In this document: positions 1-4,906 of the stretch, in pieces
How the letters are laid out: each line of letters starts with the position of its first letter
How positions within the stretch are numbered: position 1 is the first letter of the stretch
Origin: Candidatus Bathyarchaeota archaeon
GTDB taxonomy: Archaea > Thermoproteota > Bathyarchaeia > 40CM-2-53-6 > FEN-987
DNA length: 5,436 nucleotides
Reading direction: 5' to 3'
Assembly: GCA_023247835.1 (NCBI GenBank)
Contig: JAHFFU010000090.1
Location: forward strand, 1-5,436
The notes under the pieces: model-generated
Told to the model about the DNA's origin: nothing
Database searches by the model: none
The model's input: only the letters and a program-made list of their open reading frames with translations
Translations under genes and position numbers: made by a program

Positions 1-133
1 TATCCATCTCCAGCGGCATCGTGACTGGGCCTTTGATGGGGTCCCCCAGGGTAATTTGAACCATGGGCCTTCCTTGGGAGGATTGAATGGGCGTAACGAC
101 CAGCACAGTTCCCTCTATGGTCACATCTCCCAT
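1..133 (-). CDS. N-terminal part of an unknown beta-rich protein, cut by the left edge
   Basis: Reading the minus strand from ATG at 133-131 gives 44 codons open to the window edge. The residues begin MGDVTIEGTVLVVTPIQSS and continue through a GRPMVQITLGDP stretch. The alternation of hydrophobic and polar residues suggests beta strands; I do not recognise the family. A GTG three codons upstream (142-140) is an alternative start. I prefer the ATG because a GTGA element, matching the archaeal anti-Shine-Dalgarno, lies 5 bases before it. An in-frame TAG lies further upstream near 178, so the start must be in this region. The gene follows the elongation-factor-like gene (ending at 220) on the same strand after under 90 bases, with no T-run between, so co-transcription is plausible. 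Function is unknown; only the N-terminus is visible. Confidence 0.55.
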   Translation of the reverse strand, partial: MGDVTIEGTVLVVTPIQSSQGRPMVQITLGDPIKGPVTMPLEMD

Positions 134-219
134 ACTACTCACGCTTTGATGCCGCCTAGTCAGTCTCGGGCTATTCTAAGCTTGTGGGAATCGCAGCGAC
201 TCCATTCGACCCGGGGGCC

Positions 220-486
220 TTATGCCCCTGCCTTAACCTTGTAAACGATGTCATTCTCGCGTACACGGCCGGCAACTTTCAAGCCCACGCTTTCCCCAGA
301 CTTGGCACCGGCGATTTGTTTGTGTTCGATTTCCATCGAGTCCACGGCCTGTTCGACGTTGGTGTTGCTGCCTCGGATAACGATCTTGTCCCCTTTGTTT
401 AGTGGGGCGGTCAATTCGACAATTGCCACGCTGGCCTTCGAGTAGTAATGCGTGATTCTTCCAACTTTCTCATACGGGGTTTCCAT
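220..486 (-). CDS. Stand-alone translation elongation factor-like protein (EF-Tu domain 2 fold)
   Basis: This 88-residue protein corresponds to the second (beta-barrel) domain of EF-Tu/EF-1A-type translation factors, with no GTPase domain. Visible signatures are VGRITHYYSKASVAIVEL (residues 8-25), the turn LNKGDKIVIRG (29-39), the VDSMEIEHK segment (48-56), AKSGESVGLKV (61-71) and a C-terminal VRENDIVYKV strand (75-84). Short proteins of this kind, usually 80-90 residues, are known in archaea and some bacteria and are annotated as translation elongation factor-like. Their actual role is not established, and binding to RNA or to a tRNA-related partner is only an inference from the fold. ATG at 486-484 is the start. 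No clear Shine-Dalgarno is seen, which fits a short leader from the AT-rich box at 521-530. The gene diverges from RPA and probably leads an operon with the partial gene to its left. Confidence 0.85.
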   Translation of the reverse strand: METPYEKVGRITHYYSKASVAIVELTAPLNKGDKIVIRGSNTNVEQAVDSMEIEHKQIAGAKSGESVGLKVAGRVRENDIVYKVKAGA

Positions 487-520
487 GAGGAGTTCAGGGT
501 ATAGGTTGCTTCCCGCGTTG

Positions 521-530
521 AATTATTTTG
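521..530 (-). promoter_or_regulatory. Candidate TATA box for the elongation factor-like gene
   Basis: On the minus strand this reads CAAAATAATT, the most AT-rich stretch close upstream of the gene starting at 486. A transcription start about 25 bases downstream would fall near 500 and give a leader of roughly 14 bases, consistent with the absence of a Shine-Dalgarno. The match to the archaeal TATA consensus is only moderate. A stronger box at 643-650 is near-symmetric and could also drive this direction. Confidence 0.35.
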
Positions 531-642
531 CGGTGTATGGCTGTAGGGTTGTGGCGGTAAGGCGAGGACACGCGACCGTGCGTTTGCACGTTGAGCGTTG
601 TCGGCTCGCCCTCCGCGCTGGTTGTGAGCGGCATGGTTTGTG

Positions 643-650
643 CTATATTA
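643..650 (+). promoter_or_regulatory. Candidate TATA box for RPA
   Basis: CTATATTA is the best TATA-like element in the divergent region. A start site about 25 bases downstream would lie near 672, giving RPA a leader of roughly 120 bases that contains the palindrome at 740-756. The reverse complement, TAATATAG, is also TATA-like, so the box could work in either direction. Confidence 0.45.
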
Positions 651-739
651 ACGTTCCGTAAAACAAACACTAGTGTACCACCAATTTTCCGGCAAAAAGA
701 TCACAACAAGAAGACTTAGCTTTCGCCTCCCATGAACTA

Positions 740-756
740 GCTCCGATATTCGGAGC
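740..756. repeat. Perfect inverted repeat just upstream of RPA
   Basis: GCTCCGA, a TAT spacer and TCGGAGC form a perfect dyad with 7-bp arms. It ends 36 bases before the GTG start of RPA. It could be an operator for a dimeric regulator or, if transcription starts near 672, a stable GC-rich hairpin in the leader mRNA. The sequence does not tell the two apart. Confidence 0.6.
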
Positions 757-792
757 GGGGCGAACGCATTCCTGTCTGCGGTTCAGTCGATT

Positions 793-2748
793 GTGGAGGA
801 TATTCTCTCGAAGCGGCCCGACCTTTCCCAGGGCCAAGTCCTCGGCCTAATCGATGAGAAGAAGAAGGAAGGCCGGGGCCTACTCTCCGACGAAGGCGCA
901 GCTAGGCTCGTGGCCGAGGAGCTTCTCATCCAAACCCGCGGAACTGAACTCGGGAGGATGCGAGTGAAGGACCTTGTGAGCGGCCTAAATGATGTTAGCA
1001 TTTCAGGGCGCGTGCTCTTGGCTTGGCCGCCGCAGCAATTTCAGCGACGGGATGGTACGCCCGGCCGCGTAATGCGGCTAGTTTTGGTTGACAAGAGTGG
1101 GCGTGTTCGTTGCGCGCTCTGGGACAGGCATGTGGACGTACTGGGGAGGGCTGGGAACCTGCGGGGAAGAATACTCAGGATCGGGCATGCTTACACAAGG
1201 CAAGGGTTGGCTGGGGATACGGAAGTTCATGCGGGCGAGCGGAGCAGCATAGAAACGGACCCGCAGGACATGCCGACATCCGATTTTCCCGAGTTCAGGG
1301 AACTGTTCATGCCGCTGGGCAAACTTGCGGCTGACGCGTATCAATTGAACGTTGTTGGAGTCATTCAGGTTGAGCCAAGGTTTTACACGTTCCAGAAAGA
1401 GGACCGGCCGGGCAGCGTTCTTCGAACTGTCATCGCAGACGAATCGGGCACGATACCCCTCGTCGCCTGGAACGAGCGCGCCGAAGATCTGCGGCAGGCC
1501 AAGAAAGGCGAGATCCTACAGGTACTCAACGCGAGGACTAGGCTGGATACGAACGCCCGCACCGAGCTGCATGTTGAAAGCCGAAGCCAAGTAGAGATCC
1601 TCACAACCCCCCCAGACTACTTGAAAATGCCCGAAGCCAAGGACTACAAGATCGCAGACCTCACCGGCCAGGTCGGCTCAGTTGACCTATCTGTCTCCAT
1701 CCTAGCCAAAGGGCCGCCGCAGGAGCTCAAAAGGGCGACGGGGGAAACTGCGAAAGTTGCAAGGCTTATCGTCGCAGACGAAACTGGAATCGTCTCCCTC
1801 TCCCTATGGGACGACAAGGCAGACCTCGTCAACCAGCTCACGGAGGGAGAGAGCATTGAGCTTCGTGGAGTTTCTGTTCGCGAAAGGCTTGGGGAAATAA
1901 GCCTCAGCCTTGGAAGAACTGGCGAACTGAGAAAGTCAACAACGAAAAGAGTGGCCAGGCAGGTGACGAAGCTTAATTCCCTCCAAAACGCGAGAGGCCT
2001 TTTGATCGTTGAAGCCGTTGTCGCCGACCAACCGTTGGCTCGGCAGGTTGTCACGGACCGGGGGGAAACCGTCAACCTTGCATCCTTCACTCTCCGCGAC
2101 GACACTGGCTCGGCGAAGGCAACTTTCTGGAGAGACCAAGTCGACTCGGTAACGAAGCTGCGGACTGGGATGCACGTGAGGGTCACGGGGTTGAGGGTGC
2201 GGGCTGGGCTTGGCGGAGAACTAGAGTTAAGCTCAGTCCCAGCCACGAAGGTCGAGGCTGTGGACCAGCCCGTGAATGAAAGGCCCGCCTGGGAGGATAT
2301 TCGGCATGTGATAACGCTCGAACCGGGCTTGACTACATGGGTGAAGGGCGTAATCCTCGAAGCCATCGGCGAACCGAAACTTCTTGCGATTTGCGAAACA
2401 TGCAACACGCCTTTGAAGGCCTCAAAGAAGAGCTTTAGTTGTGAAAACTGCCAATCAGCTAAGGCGGGGAATGCCAGGTTCACCGGCCGGTTCAAGGTCG
2501 ATGATGGAACGGGCGTAGCCGAGGTAGCAATATCAGATTTTGAACCAGCGCAGTTTGTCTCATTGAATTCAGCGCAAGCTCTAGAACGAATGCTCAAGCA
2601 AAGCCAGCCTGAGTTATTGCTGGTTAAGGATGAACTCGCTAATGTGATTGGGAAGGAAATTGAAGTCTACGGAACAGCCGAGCCAACCGGAACGCAAGCC
2701 AAATTTCAAATCAAAGCCAAGAAGGCCATTGTTCTGGGCAAGCTCTAG
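793..2748 (+). CDS. rpa: Replication protein A (archaeal single-stranded DNA-binding protein, multiple OB folds plus zinc finger)
   Basis: This 651-residue protein is the single-stranded DNA-binding factor of archaeal replication, repair and recombination. An N-terminal helical segment (residues 1-50, MEDILSKRPDLSQ onward) resembles the start of other archaeal RPAs. Four OB-type repeats follow, roughly 56-155, 168-270, 286-380 and 392-490. Each has a recurring strand-turn-strand signature: VDKSGRVRCALW (99-110), ADESGTIPLVAW (215-226), ADETGIVSLSLW (328-339) and RDDTGSAKATFW (435-446). A fifth, C-terminal domain (about 500-651) has VDDGTGVAEVAISD (569-582) and a C4 zinc site at C534, C537, C550 and C553, as in the eukaryotic RPA70 C-terminus. 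The GTG start is chosen because an in-frame TGA at 733-735 has no ATG, GTG or TTG between it and 793, and the resulting N-terminus matches the family. No clear Shine-Dalgarno is seen. No partner RPA subunit is visible in this window. Confidence 0.93.
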   Translation: MEDILSKRPDLSQGQVLGLIDEKKKEGRGLLSDEGAARLVAEELLIQTRGTELGRMRVKDLVSGLNDVSISGRVLLAWPPQQFQRRDGTPGRVMRLVLVDKSGRVRCALWDRHVDVLGRAGNLRGRILRIGHAYTRQGLAGDTEVHAGERSSIETDPQDMPTSDFPEFRELFMPLGKLAADAYQLNVVGVIQVEPRFYTFQKEDRPGSVLRTVIADESGTIPLVAWNERAEDLRQAKKGEILQVLNARTRLDTNARTELHVESRSQVEILTTPPDYLKMPEAKDYKIADLTGQVGSVDLSVSILAKGPPQELKRATGETAKVARLIVADETGIVSLSLWDDKADLVNQLTEGESIELRGVSVRERLGEISLSLGRTGELRKSTTKRVARQVTKLNSLQNARGLLIVEAVVADQPLARQVVTDRGETVNLASFTLRDDTGSAKATFWRDQVDSVTKLRTGMHVRVTGLRVRAGLGGELELSSVPATKVEAVDQPVNERPAWEDIRHVITLEPGLTTWVKGVILEAIGEPKLLAICETCNTPLKASKKSFSCENCQSAKAGNARFTGRFKVDDGTGVAEVAISDFEPAQFVSLNSAQALERMLKQSQPELLLVKDELANVIGKEIEVYGTAEPTGTQAKFQIKAKKAIVLGKL

Positions 2749-2810
2749 AATCGGCAAACAAGGGCACGCCATGTGAGGCTTATCGCTCTATTGCATTCCA
2801 AAAATCTAAT

Positions 2811-2836
2811 AACCCCTTCAACCGGGATTGGGGGTT
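2811..2836. repeat. Inverted repeat in the RPA downstream spacer
   Basis: AACCCC (2811-2816) and GGGGTT (2831-2836) are complementary 6-bp arms around a 14-base loop. It lies 62 bases after the RPA stop and about 95 before the thioredoxin-like gene. No T-run follows it directly, so it is a weak candidate for a terminator; a pyrimidine-rich stretch at 2883-2894 comes later. It may be chance. Confidence 0.3.
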
Positions 2837-2882
2837 GGAAATCTTGATACGAAGGGAGTTCATGCAGCCCCTATGACGCTGC

Positions 2883-2894
2883 TTTTCTTCTTCT
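2883..2894 (+). terminator. Pyrimidine-rich stretch, possible termination signal after RPA
   Basis: TTTTCTTCTTCT on the plus strand is the only T-rich tract between RPA and the next gene. Archaeal transcription often ends at T-rich stretches without a hairpin. The interruptions by C and the distance of about 135 bases from the RPA stop make this tentative. Confidence 0.25.
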
Positions 2895-2919
2895 GAAGTG
2901 CCAACCCGAAAGATGTTTT

Positions 2920-2924
2920 GAGGT
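2920..2924 (+). promoter_or_regulatory. Shine-Dalgarno site fixing a TTG start
   Basis: GAGGT lies 6 bases before TTG at 2931-2933 and matches the archaeal anti-Shine-Dalgarno. It decides the start of the thioredoxin-like gene: the nearest upstream in-frame ATG (2913) runs straight into TGA after one codon. Confidence 0.6.
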
Positions 2925-2930
2925 AGATTC

Positions 2931-3383
2931 TTGTCACTTCTCCGCAACGTTATCGGCCCGCATCCCAACCTATGGGATTACATTAACACAATCAAGAACC
3001 CAACCGTCAAGCAAACCATCAAGAAACGAATACAGGAGTATCAACCCAAACCCGAAGTTATAGACAAGCTCTCAAGCCTGACCGACCGGTACTTCTTCGT
3101 AGCCTTCGCGACCGAATGGAACGCCGAATGCCGCGCCCAGCTCCCTAACCTCGCCAAAGCCTTCGTCGCCGCAAACAACGCCGCCTTGAACATAAAAGTC
3201 ATCGACTTCGACGAGAACCGCGACATAGCCGACGAGATGAACGTGCTCAGAACCCCAACCATAATAGTCCACGACCGCGCATGGCGGGAGATCGGCAGGT
3301 TCGTCGAGAAGCCACAGCACGGGGAAACGCTCGAGGAAGAACTTTGGGAAATAATTGAAAAGAACGCCCAGAAAACGCAGTGA
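2931..3383 (+). CDS. Thioredoxin-fold protein with a monothiol WNAEC active-site motif
   Basis: This 150-residue cytosolic protein has a thioredoxin fold after a 45-residue helical N-terminal extension. The core reads YFFVAFATEWNAECRAQLPNL (residues 54-74 without the middle spelled further): a beta strand, then W63-N64-A65-E66-C67. A typical thioredoxin has WCGPC at this place, so the nucleophilic first cysteine is replaced by Asn and only the second is kept. The cis-proline loop is present as R107-T108-P109-T110, followed by the strand IIV. The gene has no other cysteine, so ordinary dithiol exchange is not possible through this motif. A glutaredoxin-like monothiol role, a peroxiredoxin-like role or a purely binding role are all open. 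TTG is the start, supported by GAGGT at a 6-base spacing. The nitroreductase gene follows after 42 bases on the same strand, suggesting a redox operon. Confidence 0.8.
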   Translation: MSLLRNVIGPHPNLWDYINTIKNPTVKQTIKKRIQEYQPKPEVIDKLSSLTDRYFFVAFATEWNAECRAQLPNLAKAFVAANNAALNIKVIDFDENRDIADEMNVLRTPTIIVHDRAWREIGRFVEKPQHGETLEEELWEIIEKNAQKTQ

Positions 3384-3425
3384 GAAACCAACTTTTTCCT
3401 CGCTAATGAAGCAAGTGACCTTGCG

Positions 3426-3935
3426 ATGGATACATTTACCTGCATTAGAACTCGCCGGGAGATCCGAGACTACCTAGACAAGCCCATCCCAGACGAGAAC
3501 CTCCAGAAAATCTTAGAGGCCGGACGCCTAGCCCCAAGTTCAAAGAACTCGCAACCATGGCATTTCGTAGTCATCAAAAACAAGGAAACCCTAAGGAAAA
3601 TTTCCGAGCTCACCCCCACAGGGGAGCACATTGCGAAGGCGCCCCTGGCAATCGCGGTTCTGATGGATAGCGCAAAACTTCCCGAAATCGACGGCGCACG
3701 CGCAATACAGAACATGGTCCTCGCAGCCTGGGACATGGGCATCGGCGCCTGCTGGGTTACAAATTTCTACGAAGACGGAGTCAAAGATCTTTTAGCTGCA
3801 CCGCAGAGAATGAAATTGGTAAGCGTGATCCCGTTCGGCTATTCAGCTGAACCCAAAGCTAACCGCAAGAAAATTCGCAAGCCCCTAGAAGAAATTGTAC
3901 ATTACGAAAAATTCGAAGCAAAACGCCGACCATAA
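3426..3935 (+). CDS. Nitroreductase-family FMN-dependent oxidoreductase
   Basis: This 169-residue protein belongs to the FMN-binding nitroreductase family, which reduces nitro groups, quinones or flavins with NAD(P)H and usually works as a homodimer in the cytosol. The N-terminal phosphate-binding motif is TRREIRDY (residues 9-16). The FMN contact motif is APSSKNSQPWHF (36-47). The second flavin-side motif is MGIGACWV (104-111), and the late strand LVSVIPFGYSAE (131-142) carries the G-Y/G-P region seen in the family. Length fits the short archaeal members. ATG at 3426 is preceded by GTGA at 3415-3418 with a 7-base spacer, a reasonable archaeal ribosome site. The physiological substrate cannot be told from sequence. 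It follows the thioredoxin-like gene closely, so the two are probably co-expressed. Confidence 0.88.
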   Translation: MDTFTCIRTRREIRDYLDKPIPDENLQKILEAGRLAPSSKNSQPWHFVVIKNKETLRKISELTPTGEHIAKAPLAIAVLMDSAKLPEIDGARAIQNMVLAAWDMGIGACWVTNFYEDGVKDLLAAPQRMKLVSVIPFGYSAEPKANRKKIRKPLEEIVHYEKFEAKRRP

Positions 3936-3956
3936 GCCAGTTTTGCTAGGGCACCG

Positions 3957-4110
3957 CTAGTATTTAGCGAGTTCGACTAGGATTGCCTTGTAACGGCGCA
4001 CAATTTCTTCCACTAGATCTTCTTGGACCTGTTTCGAAGCCAAACTTCGATCTCTCTTTTAGCTACTTTTCCACGCGCGACCCTGAGCATTAAAGGTATC
4101 ACTTGATGGT
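3957..4110 (-). pseudogene. Possible frameshifted minus-strand coding remnant
   Basis: Two overlapping minus-strand frames carry protein-like sequence that neither completes alone. One ends at TAG (4015-4013) and contains the basic, helix-like run VAKREIEVWLRNRSKK. The other is open from about 4055 to TAG at 3959-3957 and ends DLVEEIVRRYKAILVELAKY, a clean amphipathic helix of the kind found at protein C-termini. Joining them near 4013-4030 by one shift would give a continuous helical protein tail. I do not recognise the family. The alternative is a short real ORF from TTG at 4043 (28 residues), or chance. The upstream boundary is arbitrary. Confidence 0.22.
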
Positions 4111-4152
4111 AACGTCGAGTCCTCGGTTGAAAGCTCGGAACTGTGGGGCTGT

Positions 4153-4158
4153 AAAAAA
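4153..4158 (-). terminator. U6 tract after the protease gene
   Basis: On the minus strand the transcript runs into TTTTTT 10 bases after the TAA stop of the protease gene (4171-4169). Such U-tracts directly after a stop codon are the usual archaeal intrinsic termination signal. No strong hairpin precedes it, as expected in archaea. Confidence 0.5.
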
Positions 4159-4168
4159 GCGGTTGATG

Positions 4169-4585
4169 TTAGCGACCGATTGTTATTTTTCCGTTTTGAA
4201 GCATTGAAATGTCAAATTTCGATAGGAAATTCATGCCCAAGATGAATGAGTCTCCCAACCATGCGCTGACATTGAGTTCTTCCAGATTGGTGTCTGTTAC
4301 TTGCAACTGATTAGAAGCCACGTTCACGGCGACCAAGCATATCTTGGGTATAACAACAACATCGAATCCCCTCGGATTAGAGGCGGTTGTCACATTGTTA
4401 TCATGACCAACGAGTGGGAATTGGAACAGCCGACCGTTTAGCGCGGTTGGAATCGCGCATTTGCTAGCCCCCGTGTCAACGAGTGCATCAACGGGCGTAT
4501 CTATGCGTTGTCCATTCTGCGTCCAATACCTGACGAAAAGAGAATAATGACCATTTGGTTGTTTGAGTCGTGAAACCGCTGTCAA
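4169..4585 (-). CDS. Retropepsin-like aspartic protease (clan AA)
   Basis: This 138-residue protein has the layout of a single-lobe retroviral-type aspartic protease, which would act as a homodimer. The catalytic motif is VDALVDTGASKCAIP (residues 32-46), with D37-T38-G39 as the active-site triad. The conserved second element, FILGMNFLSKFDI (114-126), is the hydrophobic-hydrophobic-Gly strand that packs against the active site. The stretch before it contains beta strands and a flap-like region (about 60-75). No signal peptide or membrane segment is seen. The start read here is TTG, 10 bases after the stop of the DUF5678-like gene, without a nearby Shine-Dalgarno. An ATG overlapping that upstream stop is out of frame by one base, so the true start is uncertain. 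A U-tract follows the stop. Natural substrate unknown; the pairing with the upstream gene is likely functional. Confidence 0.8.
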   Translation of the reverse strand: MTAVSRLKQPNGHYSLFVRYWTQNGQRIDTPVDALVDTGASKCAIPTALNGRLFQFPLVGHDNNVTTASNPRGFDVVVIPKICLVAVNVASNQLQVTDTNLEELNVSAWLGDSFILGMNFLSKFDISMLQNGKITIGR

Positions 4586-4595
4586 GAAAATGCCA

Positions 4596-4820
4596 TTATA
4601 GTAGCAACAGCTCTCCCTTTCGTGGTATTTGAAAGAGAGCCGCTATTTTTTTCTTGTTTGCTCTATCGTAGAGACTTTCGACCTTTTCATCAGCTATGAT
4701 TTCACCGTTTTCTAGAATTGCAACCCATTTTCCACTGTACTTCTCACCAAGTCGAGTGACCAGACTCTGGATGTCCTTTACTTCTCCCACATCTTCTTTT
4801 CTAATCTGAACAGTTGCCAT
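4596..4820 (-). CDS. Small DUF5678-like protein, partner of the protease gene
   Basis: This 74-residue protein contains the pattern KYSGKWVAILENGEIIADEKVESLYDRA in pieces: K31-W32-V33-A34, then ENGEIIA (37-43), then a helix with the YDRA segment (51-54). The C-terminus reads FQIPRKGELLLL (63-74). This matches my knowledge of the DUF5678 family, a small uncharacterised domain common in archaea and cyanobacteria and often seen beside retropepsin-like protease genes. ATG at 4820-4818 is preceded on the minus strand by GGTGAGG (4834-4828) with a 7-base spacer, a strong archaeal ribosome site. The protease gene starts 10 bases after its stop, so the two are surely in one transcript and perhaps translationally coupled. 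The tight pair recalls a toxin-antitoxin or substrate/protease arrangement, but no activity is known. Codon use and AT content suggest accessory DNA. Confidence 0.75.
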   Translation of the reverse strand: MATVQIRKEDVGEVKDIQSLVTRLGEKYSGKWVAILENGEIIADEKVESLYDRANKKKIAALFQIPRKGELLLL

Positions 4821-4827
4821 CCGGCAC

Positions 4828-4834
4828 CCTCACC
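4828..4834 (-). promoter_or_regulatory. Strong Shine-Dalgarno of the DUF5678-like gene
   Basis: On the minus strand GGTGAGG sits 7 bases before ATG at 4820, a strong match to the archaeal anti-Shine-Dalgarno. It contrasts with the absence of any such site before the downstream protease gene. Confidence 0.6.
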
Positions 4835-4836
4835 AA

Positions 4837-4860
4837 CGGTAACCTACGGTAGGTTAACCG
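4837..4860. repeat. Near-perfect palindrome with one bulged base
   Basis: Left arm CGGTAACCTA (4837-4846), spacer CGG, right arm TAGGTTAACCG (4850-4860). The arms are complementary over 10 bp with one extra A in the right arm. It lies 3 bases upstream (minus strand) of the Shine-Dalgarno of the DUF5678-like gene, so it could be an operator or a leader hairpin that affects ribosome access. Confidence 0.65.
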
Positions 4861-4877
4861 CATTTTGTAACAAAATG
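4861..4877. repeat. Perfect inverted repeat abutting the previous one
   Basis: CATTTTG, spacer TAA, CAAAATG: 7-bp perfect arms. It starts at the base after the preceding palindrome ends and lies about where transcription from the TATA-like box at 4899-4906 would begin. Confidence 0.65.
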
Positions 4878-4880
4878 TGT

Positions 4881-4890
4881 AACTGCAGTT
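4881..4890. repeat. 10-bp perfect palindrome
   Basis: AACTGCAGTT is fully self-complementary. On its own a 10-bp palindrome is weak evidence; it is listed because it lies in line with three other dyads between 4837 and 4919. Confidence 0.45.
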
Positions 4891-4898
4891 TAAGTGTA

Positions 4899-4906
4899 TG
4901 CTTATA
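4899..4906 (-). promoter_or_regulatory. TATA-like box of the DUF5678/protease cassette
   Basis: The minus strand reads CATATAAG, a good archaeal TATA-like element. A start about 25 bases downstream would fall near 4877, giving a leader of roughly 57 bases that would contain the dyads at 4837-4860 and 4861-4877. The box overlaps the edge of the dyad at 4904-4919, so a protein bound there could block transcription. Confidence 0.5.

Larger units (their letters stand above)
487..792. other. Divergent intergenic region between the EF-like gene and RPA
   Basis: This 306-base stretch separates two divergently transcribed genes. I see no convincing coding sequence: the short open frames lack ribosome sites and run through promoter-like DNA. 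It holds a TATA candidate facing left (521-530), a stronger one at 643-650, and a perfect palindrome at 740-756. No tRNA cloverleaf or box C/D motif set was found on either strand. It most likely serves as a shared promoter region, with a rather long untranslated leader ahead of RPA. Confidence 0.6.
3936..4168. other. Convergent intergenic region after the nitroreductase
   Basis: These 233 bases lie between the nitroreductase stop and the stop of the minus-strand protease gene, so they form a convergent 3' junction. They hold short hairpins (CGCTA/TAGCG at 3955-3969 and TCGAAG/CTTCGA at 4035-4051), a minus-strand U-tract at 4153-4158 and a possible broken coding remnant on the minus strand. 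No complete gene is supported. Confidence 0.55.

Noticed and set aside
452..661. Plus-strand open frame of 69 codons in the divergent region
   Set aside because: It overlaps the start and promoter of the minus-strand EF-like gene and runs through the TATA-like box at 643-650. Its residues show no family pattern.
633..719. Short plus-strand ORF of 28 codons beginning MVCAILTFRK
   Set aside because: It begins inside or before the likely RPA promoter, has no ribosome site and no recognisable pattern.
1644..2597. Long minus-strand open frame of 317 codons inside RPA
   Set aside because: It lies antisense to a clear multi-OB protein, is rich in Ser and Arg as antisense frames often are, and shows no domain pattern.
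3041..3445. Minus-strand open frame of 134 codons over the thioredoxin-like gene
   Set aside because: It is antisense to a recognised thioredoxin fold and has low-complexity Ser-rich sequence without motifs.
3945..3960. GCTAG repeated twice after the nitroreductase
   Set aside because: The repeat is only 5 bases and yields a 4-bp hairpin at best; too weak to call an attachment site or terminator.
4100..4170. TTGATGG and TTGATGT motifs resembling box C of archaeal C/D guide RNAs
   Set aside because: No properly placed CTGA boxes (D or D') follow within the normal spacing, so a C/D RNA is not supported.
4685..4700. Minus-strand CTGATGA resembling a box C
   Set aside because: It lies inside the DUF5678-like coding sequence and has no matching D box.
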